This document shows, piece by piece, positions 6,787 through 16,045 of a stretch of DNA of 64,000 nucleotides (positions are counted from its first letter, which is position 1; each line of letters starts with the position of its first letter). This DNA comes from Bifidobacterium miconisargentati (GTDB lineage Bacteria > Actinomycetota > Actinomycetes > Actinomycetales > Bifidobacteriaceae): the NCBI RefSeq assembly GCF_019331675.1, contig NZ_JAHBBJ010000006.1, positions 1 through 64,000 on the forward strand, written 5' to 3'. The notes under the pieces were generated by a model. It ran no database searches. It was given only the letters and a program-made list of their open reading frames with translations, and was not told where the DNA came from. The translations under genes were made by a program, and so were the position numbers.

Positions 6787-7971
6787 TCAGCGGGCTTCCT
6801 CGAGGCACTTCCTCTGGAATCCGGTCACGCCGAGGGCCACGGCCCCGATGAGGGCGATGGCGGCGCCGATGAACATGGCGCCGGCTGCGGTCGAGCCGAA
6901 CAGGCCGTTGACGAGGTTGACCACGACGGGGCTGGCGAAGCCGCCAAGCGCATTCGCGGTGGTCATGGCGGCGATGCCGAGCGGGATGAGGTAGGGCTTC
7001 TCGATGACGGTGACCAGGAACGGCGCCTGCGCGTAGTACAGGCTCAGTCCCGCGCCGGCGAGGAAGCTGCCGATGATGAGCAGGGGAAGGCTGTTCGAGA
7101 AGCCGAGCAGCAGCAGGCTCAGGCCCTCGACCAAGAAGCCGACCATGAGCAGGTGGTTCTTGACGAACCGGACCATGACGCCGACGAGCAGGCCCGCCAG
7201 GAGGCCGCCGAGCTGGCCGATGGTGGAGACCAGGCCAGCGGTGCCCGCGTCGCCCAGGCCCCGCTGCTCGACCAGGAGGGACAGGTTGTTGGAGTAGGCG
7301 TTGTTGGCCAGGAGGAACAGGAAGCCGGCGACGACCAGGAACCACAGCTTGCCGTTCATGGCCTCGCGGACCGACACAGACGGGCCGGACTGCCGTTCCT
7401 GTCCGGCTTCGGCCTTCTCGCCGTTCTCGGAGGGCAGGGTGAAGGCGCACACGACCAGCACGAGGGCCGCGAACAGGTAGACCAGGTAGGCGTCGTACCA
7501 CTGGGCGGTGGCGAGTTTGCCGGCCACGGACATGAACACCATGGCGCCGATGGAGGCCACGGCGACCTGCTGGCCCATGAGGGACTGACGGGCCTCGCCC
7601 TCGTAGTGCACGGAGATCAGGGTGGGCAGGATGTTGTTGATGAAGCCCAGGCACACGCCCATCAGCGCGGAAAACGCGACCACCGCGGCCAGCGACGAGT
7701 GGATGAAGTAGGGCAGGAGTCCGAACAGGAGGATGCCGCCGGCGCCGATGAGGGCCACGGTCTTGCGCGAGAGGATGCTGGCGAGCTTGCCGGTCAGCCA
7801 CGCGCCGACCAGCGCGGTCAGGGTGGATGCGGATATGATCATCTGCACTCCGGACAGGGAGCTGTCCGGGAAGGCCTGGGCGACCAGCCCGATGATCGGG
7901 ACGATGAAGATGCCCGACAGGGTGATGGAGCTCAGGGACAGGATGCCTATCCGGGTTTTCACTGCGTTCAT
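6787..7971 (-). CDS. MFS transporter, probably for a sugar or oligosaccharide
   Basis: The 394-residue protein has about twelve hydrophobic segments and the major facilitator pattern. The cytoplasmic loop between segments 2 and 3 contains GKLASILSRKT, a relaxed form of the family's G-x3-D/S-R-x-G-R-R/K signature. A hydrophilic central loop (ENGEKAEAGQERQSG, about residues 185-200) separates the two six-helix halves. The start has GAGGAG upstream. It lies first in a two-gene unit with the GH43 enzyme and is transcribed away from the AraC regulator, which suggests import of the oligosaccharide cleaved by GH43. The substrate is inferred from context only. Confidence 0.85.
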   Translation of the reverse strand: MNAVKTRIGILSLSSITLSGIFIVPIIGLVAQAFPDSSLSGVQMIISASTLTALVGAWLTGKLASILSRKTVALIGAGGILLFGLLPYFIHSSLAAVVAFSALMGVCLGFINNILPTLISVHYEGEARQSLMGQQVAVASIGAMVFMSVAGKLATAQWYDAYLVYLFAALVLVVCAFTLPSENGEKAEAGQERQSGPSVSVREAMNGKLWFLVVAGFLFLLANNAYSNNLSLLVEQRGLGDAGTAGLVSTIGQLGGLLAGLLVGVMVRFVKNHLLMVGFLVEGLSLLLLGFSNSLPLLIIGSFLAGAGLSLYYAQAPFLVTVIEKPYLIPLGIAAMTTANALGGFASPVVVNLVNGLFGSTAAGAMFIGAAIALIGAVALGVTGFQRKCLEEAR

Positions 7972-7987
7972 TGGAAACTCTCCTCGA

Positions 7988-8077
7988 TAACAACCTTGTT
8001 ACATTCGATGCAGCGCTGTTGATATCAAGGATATGCGACGCAAAATCGCGTATACTGACCTCATTGCACTCTATAAT
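7988..8077. promoter_or_regulatory. Divergent promoter region of the GH43 unit and AraC gene
   Basis: The region holds a perfect inverted repeat TAACAA-CC-TTGTTA (7988-8001), the palindrome TTGATATCAA (8019-8028) and a consensus -10 element TATAAT at 8072-8077, placed about 42 bp upstream of the araC-type gene. The symmetric elements are candidate sites for the AraC regulator, but which one it binds is unknown. Confidence 0.45.
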
Positions 8078-8118
8078 GACCTTCATCCCAGGTATCCGGG
8101 AACAGGACGGAGGGGAGC

Positions 8119-9105
8119 ATGGAGGATACGTTGCGGCTTCCCCGGCTGGAGCCGGGCGACGATGATCGGTACGCCGACCACGCGCGAAGCGGGCACGAGG
8201 CCGCCCGGGCGGCCGACCTCGACGCGGACGCCCCGCTGACCCGGTTCGACACCATCGCCCATGCGGCGCCCCATCTGAAGGAAGACGACCTGTTTGGCGT
8301 GATCGGCCACGACCTGGACCATCCGTCCCGATTGCACACGCACGACTACCTCGAGATCACGCACGCGATCAGGGGCACCGTGCTCGTCTGGGTCGAGGGC
8401 GAGACCTTCGTGCTGGAGGAGGGAGGGACGATACTGGTCAAGCCCGGAGCACGCCACCTCATCTCCCCGATCATCGAGGACGGGCGCGTCCCCCTCGAGG
8501 CGGACGTGCTCGTCAGACCGGCCCTGTTCGAGATGGCCCGCCGTCTCGGTGACGGGCAGGCGGACGGCCCGTTCCTCGAATGGCTGGACGACTCGCGGCA
8601 GTCGGCATGCTTCCTGGCCGCCGGACGCCATCAGACAGGGCAGGCTGCGCTGAGCCGGATGCTCATCGCCTACTGCAGGGACGGCCGATATCGTCCGGAC
8701 CTCGCCGTCATGGGGAACCTGTGCGAACTGTTCCACGCGGCCGCCCACGTACTGGGCCAACGGGCTCAGACGGACCCGCTGATCGGCGCGATCCTCGACG
8801 CCATAGCGGCCGACCCCGCCGCGGCGAGCAACGACGGCATCGCCGCCTCGCTGGGATACAGCGTGGGCTACCTGTCCCGATACGCGCGCAAACACGGCAG
8901 CAAAACGCTCGGACGCCTCATCAACGAGGAAAGGCTGCGCATGGGAGCCGAACTGCTCGTCACCACCGACCGGACCATAGCCGAGATCGCCCACACGGTC
9001 GGCTACGAGAGCGCCGCCTACTTCCACAAACTCTTCCGCGAACGCTACCAGACCACACCCGACCGGTACCGCAACGACTTCCGCATCGCCTTGGGACGGC
9101 AATGA
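8119..9105 (+). CDS. AraC-family transcriptional regulator
   Basis: The 328-residue protein has an N-terminal cupin-like effector domain (about residues 65-150, with HTHDYLEITHAIRG and the strand EGGTILVKPGARH) and a C-terminal pair of HTH motifs (about 225-322). The second HTH ends in the conserved AraC signature region IAEIAHTVGYESAAYFHKLFRERYQTTPDRYR. The family binds tandem half-sites and usually activates sugar catabolic genes when bound to sugar. It is divergent from the MFS-GH43 unit with 147 bp between, so control of that unit is likely. The start has GGAGGGG upstream. Confidence 0.88.
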   Translation: MEDTLRLPRLEPGDDDRYADHARSGHEAARAADLDADAPLTRFDTIAHAAPHLKEDDLFGVIGHDLDHPSRLHTHDYLEITHAIRGTVLVWVEGETFVLEEGGTILVKPGARHLISPIIEDGRVPLEADVLVRPALFEMARRLGDGQADGPFLEWLDDSRQSACFLAAGRHQTGQAALSRMLIAYCRDGRYRPDLAVMGNLCELFHAAAHVLGQRAQTDPLIGAILDAIAADPAAASNDGIAASLGYSVGYLSRYARKHGSKTLGRLINEERLRMGAELLVTTDRTIAEIAHTVGYESAAYFHKLFRERYQTTPDRYRNDFRIALGRQ

Positions 9106-9190
9106 CAAAGGAAAAGGCGATGTTGAAGGACATGGCAACACCTATGCAGGTTCTCTGAACCAGTCCGCTGCCGTGAACGCTTGCCGCCGA

Positions 9191-10087
9191 CTACGTGTCG
9201 ATCTTCCGTGCCTCTATCCGTGCTTTAACGTATCTGAGGAACGCCTCGCTGGCTTCCGTGAGGGGCTGATGACGCTTCCACGCCAGGCATGAGCGGACCA
9301 TAAGTGGCGGATCGAGCGGAACGAGCTTCAGTCCGCTGCCGGGGGATGTGTCGATGATGCCTTCGGGTATGACAGCGCATCCGTAGCCGGCTTTCACGAA
9401 CAGGCTGGCGTTGTACGCTAGGTTCATGGTTCCCACGACATTGTTGCGGCGGTCCCTGGCGTTCAGCCATCCGCTGAGGTTGTTCCGGGATAGCGCCCCC
9501 TGGGGAACGAGGAGCTTCACGGTCCGCAGATCAGCCTTGGTGATATGTTCCTTGTCCGCCAGCGGATGGGATTCCGGCATGAGCAGCCCGTTGCGATCCG
9601 TGTCCGGCAGGTCGATGTAGTCGTAGTCGCCCATATCCACCGGTTGGACCAATACGCCGAAATCAACGAGGCCTCGGTCCAATTGTCGCATGATGTCGGT
9701 GCTGTAGCCATCCGTAAGATGGAATCGAACGTCAGGATGTTCGGAACGGGTGTCGTTGGCTGCTTGGGCGATGATATACACGGACGGCAGCTGCGCGGCC
9801 GCGATGTGCACATCTCCCGTGATGGCTCCCGATGCTATTTCGGCGCACGCGCGGTCGGTGAGCGAAACGATCTCCTCGGCCCTGCGGTACAGGAGTTGGT
9901 CCTCGCGGGTCAACCGCAGTTCCCGGCCACGATTGCGACGTTGCAGCAGCGTCGTCCCGACCTCCTGTTCGAGGGACTGAATCTGGCGCGACAGTGTGGA
10001 TTGGCTGATTTTCAGCATTTCAGCAGCTGAGGCTATGCCTCCTTCTTGGACGACGATTGTGAAATGTCGCAGTACTTCGGTTTCCAT
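9191..10087 (-). CDS. LysR-family transcriptional regulator
   Basis: The 298-residue protein has the N-terminal winged HTH of LysR regulators (residues 1-60: GGIASAAEMLKISQSTLSRQ with the typical SQxxLSxQI recognition helix) and a periplasmic-binding-like effector domain from about 90. It ends convergent to the AraC gene. Upstream, 361 bp separate it from the GH3 gene, which is divergent, so the GH3 gene is one possible target. The effector and regulon cannot be told from sequence. Confidence 0.85.
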   Translation of the reverse strand: METEVLRHFTIVVQEGGIASAAEMLKISQSTLSRQIQSLEQEVGTTLLQRRNRGRELRLTREDQLLYRRAEEIVSLTDRACAEIASGAITGDVHIAAAQLPSVYIIAQAANDTRSEHPDVRFHLTDGYSTDIMRQLDRGLVDFGVLVQPVDMGDYDYIDLPDTDRNGLLMPESHPLADKEHITKADLRTVKLLVPQGALSRNNLSGWLNARDRRNNVVGTMNLAYNASLFVKAGYGCAVIPEGIIDTSPGSGLKLVPLDPPLMVRSCLAWKRHQPLTEASEAFLRYVKARIEARKIDT

Positions 10088-10448
10088 GCGCGCCTTCCGT
10101 CATCGGCTGTTGCCGCTAATTGAACTATATGCGATACGTGCAGATGCTGATGTGTGACAGATTATGCATCCAAAACGACAGGTTATCTCCGTCGGTCATT
10201 CCCGGACTCCGTCGAAGCATTTATTCGAATGCGTCGAAAACCCTTCTGGGAGAGGGCCTCGGGCCGGCTCGTTCCCCCACAATATGCATGGAATGCATAT
10301 TGTCCTTCGCATGGTTCGCATTTTTTCCGCTGAATGTTTTTCCTGACAATGGGACCATCGCTTACGCGAGAAACGCCGGGAAGATGAAGACTCCACACCG
10401 ATGCGGACGGAAACCACTACTCGGCGCGAGAACATCAAGGAGGACGAG
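10088..10448. other. Intergenic region between lysR-type gene and GH3 gene
   Basis: No gene was found in these 361 bp between divergent genes. It holds the perfect inverted repeat at 10280-10302 and the GH3 ribosome binding site AAGGAGG at 10437-10443. Confidence 0.6.
10280..10302. promoter_or_regulatory. Perfect 10-bp inverted repeat in the GH3 upstream region
   Basis: CAATATGCAT (10280-10289) and ATGCATATTG (10293-10302) are separated by 3 bp. It lies about 150 bp before the GH3 start between divergent genes, so it is a candidate operator. A similar TGCA-centred repeat occurs at 28700-28717 upstream of a pilin gene. Confidence 0.4.
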
Positions 10449-13400
10449 ATGAGTTCGAAGACGAAACTCAGGATGAACAACCGCAAATTCACCATCATAT
10501 GGACAACCATCGTATCCGTGCTGGTCGTACTGGCTCTGGCTGCGACGGTGGCAATGAACTTCTTCTCATTGTCGATGGAGATTTTCCTCGGTCGTGGAGA
10601 ACAGGTCGTCAAGACCGACCCGGACATGGCCAACGTGGACACCGCCTACTATGAGAAGCCCACCGACGATCTGAATAATCACACCAATCAGACCGCGCTG
10701 TTAATCGCGGAACAGGGCATCGTGCTGATGAAGAACGACGCCGATACGTTGCCCTTGGCCAAGGACTCGGCCGTAACCCCGTTCGGATACCGGTACATCA
10801 GTCCGATTTATGGCGGCACCGGATCGGGAAGCGTGAACACGTCGTCGTCCCGCATCTACACGGCCCAGCGCGCGATGGGGGAGTATTTCAAGGTCAACGA
10901 TGCGGCGGAACAGGCGATGGAGAAGGCCACCGCCCGTGGCATGGACTCCGACGGCTACCAGGGACCGGATGAGAAGGCCGGATTCACCGGAGCCACCGAC
11001 AAGATCATCGAATACGATCCCAGCATCTACCAGGGTCTTGAAGACTCCGCGCATGGCACCACCGGTATCGTGTTCATCGGACGATCCGGCGGCGAGGGCC
11101 GCGACGTAACGGCTAACGTCCCCGGAAGCCCCATCGAAGGCAAGGGGTATGCGGACGGCACCCCTCACCAGCTCGCATTGAGCAAGGACGAGAAGGACAC
11201 CATCAGGTTCGCCAAGGCCAACTGCGACAAGGTCGTGGTCGTGCTCGACACATCCAACGTGATGGAGATCTCCGATCTCATGGCCGAGAACGGCGAACTG
11301 TCCGCCGACGCGATCGTGTGGATCGGCGGTCCCGGCGGCCAGGGATTCAAGGCCTTGGCCGAGATCCTGACCGGCGAGGTCAACCCGTCCGGCAAGACCG
11401 TCGACACGTGGATGACCGACATCATGGCAGACCCGAGCATGTCGAACTTCGGCAACGCCGAATACAAGGACCTGTACCTGCTGCAGGGCGGATACCCGAC
11501 CCCGGTCGGCGACCCCACCGAGATGAACTTCATCGAATACGAGGAGAACATCTACGTCGGATACCGGTACTACGAAACCGTGGACGACACCGGCGGCACG
11601 TTCACCGTCAACGGCAAGACCGGGCAGGACTACGACGCCGCGGTGCAGATGCCGTTCGGCTACGGCCTGAGCTACGGCACCGACTTCACCCAGCGGATCG
11701 TCTCCAGCAAGGAGGACGACAAGTCCATCACCCTCGATGTGAAGGTCACCAACGACGGCGACAAGGCCGGCAAGGACGTGGTCCAGATCTACTACAACCC
11801 GCCGTACACCGACTACGACAAGGCCAACGGCATCGAGAAGGCCACCGTCAACCTGATCGCCTTCGAGAAGACCGGCGACATCGCGCCCGGTGCATCCCAG
11901 GACGTGACCGTCACCATCAGCAAGGAGGACATGGCCTCCTACAGCTACAAGCGCGAGAACCCGGACGGCACCAAGGGCGCCTACCTGCTCGAGGAAGGCG
12001 ACTACACGCTGAGCGTCAATAAAAACGCGCATGAGGAATACGGTTCCGTCAAGGTGAACGTGCCTGAAACCATCTGGTACGACAACGACAACCCGCGTCA
12101 GAGCGACATCGACGCCCAGTCCACGCTCGACGACCAGGGCGAACCGACCGGCAAACCCGCCGACGGGAAGACGTTCAAGGCCGCGGCCAACCTGTTCCAG
12201 GACCTGTCCGACCACATGGAAGGCACCGACCAGCTCACCCGAGCCAATGGGCCGCTGGCCAACACGGCCACCTTCCCGACCGAACAGGACAAGGCCGACA
12301 TCCCCGACGGCTTCCACTACACCAAGGATTCCGACGGTCGCATGATCCTGCAGCAGATGGACCTCGACACCGACACCACGCTCGGCAACGTCAAGGACAG
12401 CAAGGTGTACACCGACAGCAAGCCCAAGACGGACGCCGACAACGGACTGACCCTGTCCGACCTGCGCGGCGCGGACTTCAACGACCCGAAGTGGGACCAG
12501 CTGCTCGACCAGCTCGACCTCAACGAGTCCAGCCTGTACGTGGCCCTCGCCGCATCCTACGACCAGACCGCCCAGATCGGATCCATCAGCAAGCCCGCCA
12601 CCGTGGACTTCGACGGACCCCAGGGCATTGTCGGATCGATCACCGACGCCACCGAATACACGGCCTACCCGACTGAACCCATCATCGCGGCCACGTTCAA
12701 CAAGGACCTCGCCCGTGAAATGGGAGACAGCGTCGGCCAGGAAGCCGCCTCGGCCGGGGTCAACTCCTGGTATGCGCCCGCCGCCAACATCCACCGCTCC
12801 CCGTTCTCCGGCCGCAACTTCGAGTATTACTCCGAAGACCCCGTGCTCTCCGGGCACATGCTCGCCAACGAGGTCTCCGGCGCCGCCGACCAGGGACTGA
12901 TCACCACGATCAAGCACTTCGCGCTCAACGACCAAGAGATGTACGACAACGACCGAAGCCGCGTCGCCACCTGGGCCAACGAGCAGGCGATGCGCGAGAT
13001 CTACCTCAAACCGTTCGAAATGGCCGTCAAGAACGTCAAGACGACCATCAAGTACGTGAACGAGGACAAGCAGACCGTCTCCAAGACCATCCGTGGCGCC
13101 ACCGCGGTCATGGGCTGCATGAACTACCTCGGCACCACCTGGGGCGGAGCGGACTACGCGCTCAACACCGAACTGCTGCGTGACGAATGGGGCTTCAACG
13201 GCTTCCTCATCTCCGACATGGTGATGAACGCCGGCTCCAACAGCGTGGACCAGGCCCTGCGCTCTGGCACCGACAGCTGGATGGCATGGGGCACCGCGTT
13301 CACCTCCCTGATCGGGGACAAGACCTCCGCAACAGGAGTCGCCACCATCCGCCGCGCGGTGAAGGACATGAGCTATGCGATCGTCAACAGCCGCACGATG

Positions 13401-13622
13401 AACGGCATCGCACCCGGCACCCAGATCACTTACAAGACCTCCCCGTGGAAGATCTGGCTCGGCACAGCCGACGCCGTGGTCGCGGCCTTCGCCCTCGGCA
13501 TGGTTGTGGTGATGATTCGCCGAGCCAAGGACGCCAAGGCCCACCCCGAACGGTACAAGGCGCGCAAGCCGCGCCGGAACCGCAAGACCGATATGGCGGA
13601 TGGTGATGCGATGACTGCGTAA
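10449..13622 (+). CDS. Membrane-anchored GH3 glycosidase with circularly permuted domain order
   Basis: The 1057-residue protein is a family 3 glycoside hydrolase, probably a beta-glucosidase or related enzyme. Its domain order is reversed from the usual one. After an N-terminal membrane segment (about 14-38) comes the alpha/beta-sandwich domain (about 70-390, starting with LLIAEQGIVLMKND), then a fibronectin-III-like domain (about 395-490), and last the (beta/alpha)8 catalytic domain (about 660-960). KHFALND and the nucleophile Asp in FLISDM (about 923) are in that last domain. A second membrane segment lies at about 1000-1022, followed by a basic tail. Both ends are anchored, so the enzyme probably faces the outside. 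Permuted GH3 enzymes are known in gut bacteria. The ATG at 10449 is chosen because AAGGAGG lies 5 bp before it. A 3' half of a paralogue is at 39954-40991. Confidence 0.88.
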   Translation: MSSKTKLRMNNRKFTIIWTTIVSVLVVLALAATVAMNFFSLSMEIFLGRGEQVVKTDPDMANVDTAYYEKPTDDLNNHTNQTALLIAEQGIVLMKNDADTLPLAKDSAVTPFGYRYISPIYGGTGSGSVNTSSSRIYTAQRAMGEYFKVNDAAEQAMEKATARGMDSDGYQGPDEKAGFTGATDKIIEYDPSIYQGLEDSAHGTTGIVFIGRSGGEGRDVTANVPGSPIEGKGYADGTPHQLALSKDEKDTIRFAKANCDKVVVVLDTSNVMEISDLMAENGELSADAIVWIGGPGGQGFKALAEILTGEVNPSGKTVDTWMTDIMADPSMSNFGNAEYKDLYLLQGGYPTPVGDPTEMNFIEYEENIYVGYRYYETVDDTGGTFTVNGKTGQDYDAAVQMPFGYGLSYGTDFTQRIVSSKEDDKSITLDVKVTNDGDKAGKDVVQIYYNPPYTDYDKANGIEKATVNLIAFEKTGDIAPGASQDVTVTISKEDMASYSYKRENPDGTKGAYLLEEGDYTLSVNKNAHEEYGSVKVNVPETIWYDNDNPRQSDIDAQSTLDDQGEPTGKPADGKTFKAAANLFQDLSDHMEGTDQLTRANGPLANTATFPTEQDKADIPDGFHYTKDSDGRMILQQMDLDTDTTLGNVKDSKVYTDSKPKTDADNGLTLSDLRGADFNDPKWDQLLDQLDLNESSLYVALAASYDQTAQIGSISKPATVDFDGPQGIVGSITDATEYTAYPTEPIIAATFNKDLAREMGDSVGQEAASAGVNSWYAPAANIHRSPFSGRNFEYYSEDPVLSGHMLANEVSGAADQGLITTIKHFALNDQEMYDNDRSRVATWANEQAMREIYLKPFEMAVKNVKTTIKYVNEDKQTVSKTIRGATAVMGCMNYLGTTWGGADYALNTELLRDEWGFNGFLISDMVMNAGSNSVDQALRSGTDSWMAWGTAFTSLIGDKTSATGVATIRRAVKDMSYAIVNSRTMNGIAPGTQITYKTSPWKIWLGTADAVVAAFALGMVVVMIRRAKDAKAHPERYKARKPRRNRKTDMADGDAMTA

Positions 13623-13675
13623 CGCAAAAGAAGCTTCCATGGAATCACTGCCCCTCGAATCCATGGATCACACAG

Positions 13676-13725
13676 GAATGCGGGACGATGGCTGGGCTCC
13701 TCCGGCCATCGGCCCGCATTCTTCG
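13676..13725 (+). terminator. Terminator after the GH3 gene
   Basis: A 17-bp stem with one mismatch (13676-13692 with 13705-13721) is followed by TTCGTGC. It lies 53 bp past the GH3 stop, before the convergent GntR gene. Confidence 0.65.
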
Positions 13726-13770
13726 TGCATGACGGTGCCGTCGTGACTGCCAATGAGATGGTTGGGGACT

Positions 13771-14556
13771 TCAGAACCCGCGGGTGAGGAAGGGGCTCAG
13801 GGAGAGGTCCTCGGGTGAGGTGGTGACGGTGATGGACATGTATTCGGGCCTGCAGTAGCTGTGTGAGACCTCGATGATGCGGTCCGCGGAGTAGGTGTGC
13901 CTGGTCTGGACGAGCAAAGGGGATCCGACCGTGGTGTTGAGCAGGCGTGAGCGCACGTAGTCGGCGCAGGTGGCGGTGATGTCGATCTCGGTGGACGAGA
14001 ACGTGGTGCCGTAGTGCTCCTCGAGGAACTTGTAGAGGAAGTAGATCTGCCCGTCATACGCCTCGAGTCCGGGGAAGTCCGTGCGGCGCAGGTAGCTGAT
14101 GACGTAGAGGAACGGTTCGCCGTCGATGATCTTCTCCCGCTGCAGGCGGTAGACCGTCTCGCCCTCGTCCAGGTTGAGCGCCTCGCGCACGGTGTCCGGG
14201 GGAGGGACGATGTCGATGGTGGAGGGCTGCCCGACGATGTCGTCGGTGCTGCGGCCCGCGAAGTTGGTGGCCACCGTGGTCCTGCCCTGTAGGGAGAAGT
14301 CGTAACCCGACTGGCGTTGCACGGGCAGGACCTCCGTGCCGCGTCCCTGCGTGGTGCGCAGCAGGTTGTCGTCCTTGAGTCGTTTGACGGCATTGCGGAT
14401 GGTGGTGCGGCTGGCCCCGTAGGCGTCCATGAGCTCGGCCTCGGTGGGCAGGAACCCGCCCTCCGGGTATTTGCCGGACAGGATGTCCTGCCTGATCCTC
14501 CGGTAGATGAGGACGTACTTGGGGACGGTCCCGCCCTCCCCGGGGGTCTCTGTCAT
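13771..14556 (-). CDS. GntR-family (HutC/UTRA) transcriptional regulator
   Basis: The 261-residue protein has an N-terminal winged HTH (about 10-75: YVLIYRRIRQDILSGKYPEG, then LMDAYGASRTTIRNAVKRL) typical of GntR regulators, and a C-terminal UTRA ligand-binding domain (about 95-250). Proteins of this type are mostly sugar- or metabolite-responsive repressors. GAGGAG sits 5 bp before the ATG at 14556, which is preferred over an upstream start at 14580. It is divergent from the esterase-MFS-MFS operon with repeated sequence elements between, so it very probably controls that operon and itself. Confidence 0.88.
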   Translation of the reverse strand: MTETPGEGGTVPKYVLIYRRIRQDILSGKYPEGGFLPTEAELMDAYGASRTTIRNAVKRLKDDNLLRTTQGRGTEVLPVQRQSGYDFSLQGRTTVATNFAGRSTDDIVGQPSTIDIVPPPDTVREALNLDEGETVYRLQREKIIDGEPFLYVISYLRRTDFPGLEAYDGQIYFLYKFLEEHYGTTFSSTEIDITATCADYVRSRLLNTTVGSPLLVQTRHTYSADRIIEVSHSYCRPEYMSITVTTSPEDLSLSPFLTRGF

Positions 14557-14581
14557 GGCTGCTCCTCGCGCGATCGTCAAT

Positions 14582-14712
14582 GGTATCTTTCAAGACCCTA
14601 TTTTAGGTACTTATAAAAGATGTATCAAGCCGGATGAAGGCATTTAAGTGGTTTGCGGCGTGTCGCGCCTTGACTTATCTTCGATATGTATCGTACATTA
14701 TAGATACCTTTT
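14582..14712. promoter_or_regulatory. Divergent control region with repeated candidate GntR operators
   Basis: Related elements recur: GGTATCTTTCAAGACC (14582-14597), GGTACTTATAA (14606-14616), and on the minus strand GGTATCTATAA near 14697-14707. TTGACT (about 14671) could be a -35 box with an AT-rich -10 region near 14696. The repeats between the divergent regulator and operon fit a GntR/UTRA operator set, but boundaries are approximate. Confidence 0.45.
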
Positions 14713-14720
14713 AAAGACCT

Positions 14721-16007
14721 ATGAAGAATAAGTTCTTGAAAGATATCCAAGTTATGTCAAGGAAAGGTTCGAAGTTGAATCAGCAGGACATCTGGGCCCC
14801 GACCGGCGATGCCGTCATGGACGGCAAGATGGCGGACGCCCTCGACTATCTCCATGTGGCGCATAACGGCGGCGCTGACATCGAAGCGTTCGTGCGCAGC
14901 GAGTACGGTCAGGAGCACGGCCGCCTGGTTCGTCTCGGATTCGAGTTCGAGGAGGACCCCACCGGCGAGGCCGTGCGCGCCTATTACGATGGGCTCGGTC
15001 TCGACCGCGTGATGTTCGAGAACGAGGACTACTACCGTCGTTGGATTCTCATCACACCCAAGGAGCTCGCCTCCGAGGCCGCCAAGGGCCGCAGGTATCC
15101 GCTCGTGTTCGCCCATCATGGCGGTTCCGTGCCGGTCCCGAACGACGAGTTCGCGTGCGGCATGCCGCAGATCGCTGCCGACGAGCGCATCATGGTGGCC
15201 ATGCTGCAGGACACCAACTGGGGCAACGTGCGTCGTGTTCTTGACCGCATCGAGGAGCTCTACCCGGTGGACCGGGAGCGCGTGTATCTGATGGGCGAGT
15301 CCCAAGGCGGCTATGAAGTGACCTCCGCGCTGTTCCGCATGCCCGAACGCATCACCGCCGTGGCACCGTGCGGCAACGACATCTGGCGTGACTGGGACAA
15401 CTTCAACATCCGGTTCACCGACGGGGAATACCGCCGGCTCAAGGAGACGTTCGTGCCGGTCATGCAGGTGGTCGGCCAGTACGAGGCCTCCAACTTCGCG
15501 CCGGTCAACGACTGGGCCCCGCGCAAGGACTGGGGTCGTCCCGCCGCGTCCGCGCACACGTACCGCGATCCCCGGCGCGACGACCAACGCGACCCCACCC
15601 GCATCGTCGGCGGCCACCGCGCGTTCTCCGACCAGCCCGCGCCCCCCGAGGGCGCCGACCGGCACGAATGGATGATCGAACGGCTTAACCGGCGTATGGA
15701 CAGCCTCGGCTGCACGCCACGCGATCCTGCCACCTGCATCTCCTACCTGACCGAACCGGACAGCGAACTGCATCGGGTGGTCGGCTTCTATGGCGATGAG
15801 GAGCGTGTGCGTGAGTATTACGGGTACAAGCACTGGATGGTCGACATCCGCAACTCCGACGGCATGGACGCCTTCCGCTATGTCGTGGCCGAGAACGCGC
15901 CCCACTGCTGGCCGGTGATGGCCGGACGGCTCGCTTGGGAGTTCTTCCGCCAGTTCCGCCGCGACGAACGGACCGGCCTCATCGTGATGGACGAGTACCG
16001 GGCATAG
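14721..16007 (+). CDS. Alpha/beta-hydrolase, esterase-like (poly-hydroxybutyrate depolymerase/feruloyl esterase branch)
   Basis: The 428-residue protein has an alpha/beta-hydrolase core. LVFAHHGGSVPVPND (about 128-142) forms the oxyanion region, MGESQGGYEV holds the nucleophile Ser at about 194, and ENAPHCWPV near residue 395 supplies the likely catalytic His. There is no signal peptide, so it acts in the cytoplasm. Such proteins are close to LpqC, PHB-depolymerase and feruloyl-esterase families. It is first in an operon with two MFS transporters and is divergent from a GntR regulator. It may de-esterify an imported compound. The ribosome binding site is weak; an in-frame ATG at 14754 is an alternative start. 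Confidence 0.75.
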   Translation: MKNKFLKDIQVMSRKGSKLNQQDIWAPTGDAVMDGKMADALDYLHVAHNGGADIEAFVRSEYGQEHGRLVRLGFEFEEDPTGEAVRAYYDGLGLDRVMFENEDYYRRWILITPKELASEAAKGRRYPLVFAHHGGSVPVPNDEFACGMPQIAADERIMVAMLQDTNWGNVRRVLDRIEELYPVDRERVYLMGESQGGYEVTSALFRMPERITAVAPCGNDIWRDWDNFNIRFTDGEYRRLKETFVPVMQVVGQYEASNFAPVNDWAPRKDWGRPAASAHTYRDPRRDDQRDPTRIVGGHRAFSDQPAPPEGADRHEWMIERLNRRMDSLGCTPRDPATCISYLTEPDSELHRVVGFYGDEERVREYYGYKHWMVDIRNSDGMDAFRYVVAENAPHCWPVMAGRLAWEFFRQFRRDERTGLIVMDEYRA

Positions 16008-16045
16008 GCGCCCGGGTAACCGACAAGGAAAGGAATCAACACAAG

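Noticed and set aside
5707..8022. Long plus-strand open frame of 771 codons
   Set aside because: It is antisense to the GH43 and MFS genes, has a low-complexity composition (Gly, Gln, Glu, Val) and no conserved motif: a GC-rich shadow frame.
10701..13664. Long minus-strand open frame of 987 codons
   Set aside because: Antisense to the GH3 gene, rich in Val, Gly, Arg and His with no domain; an artefact of codon bias in the real gene.
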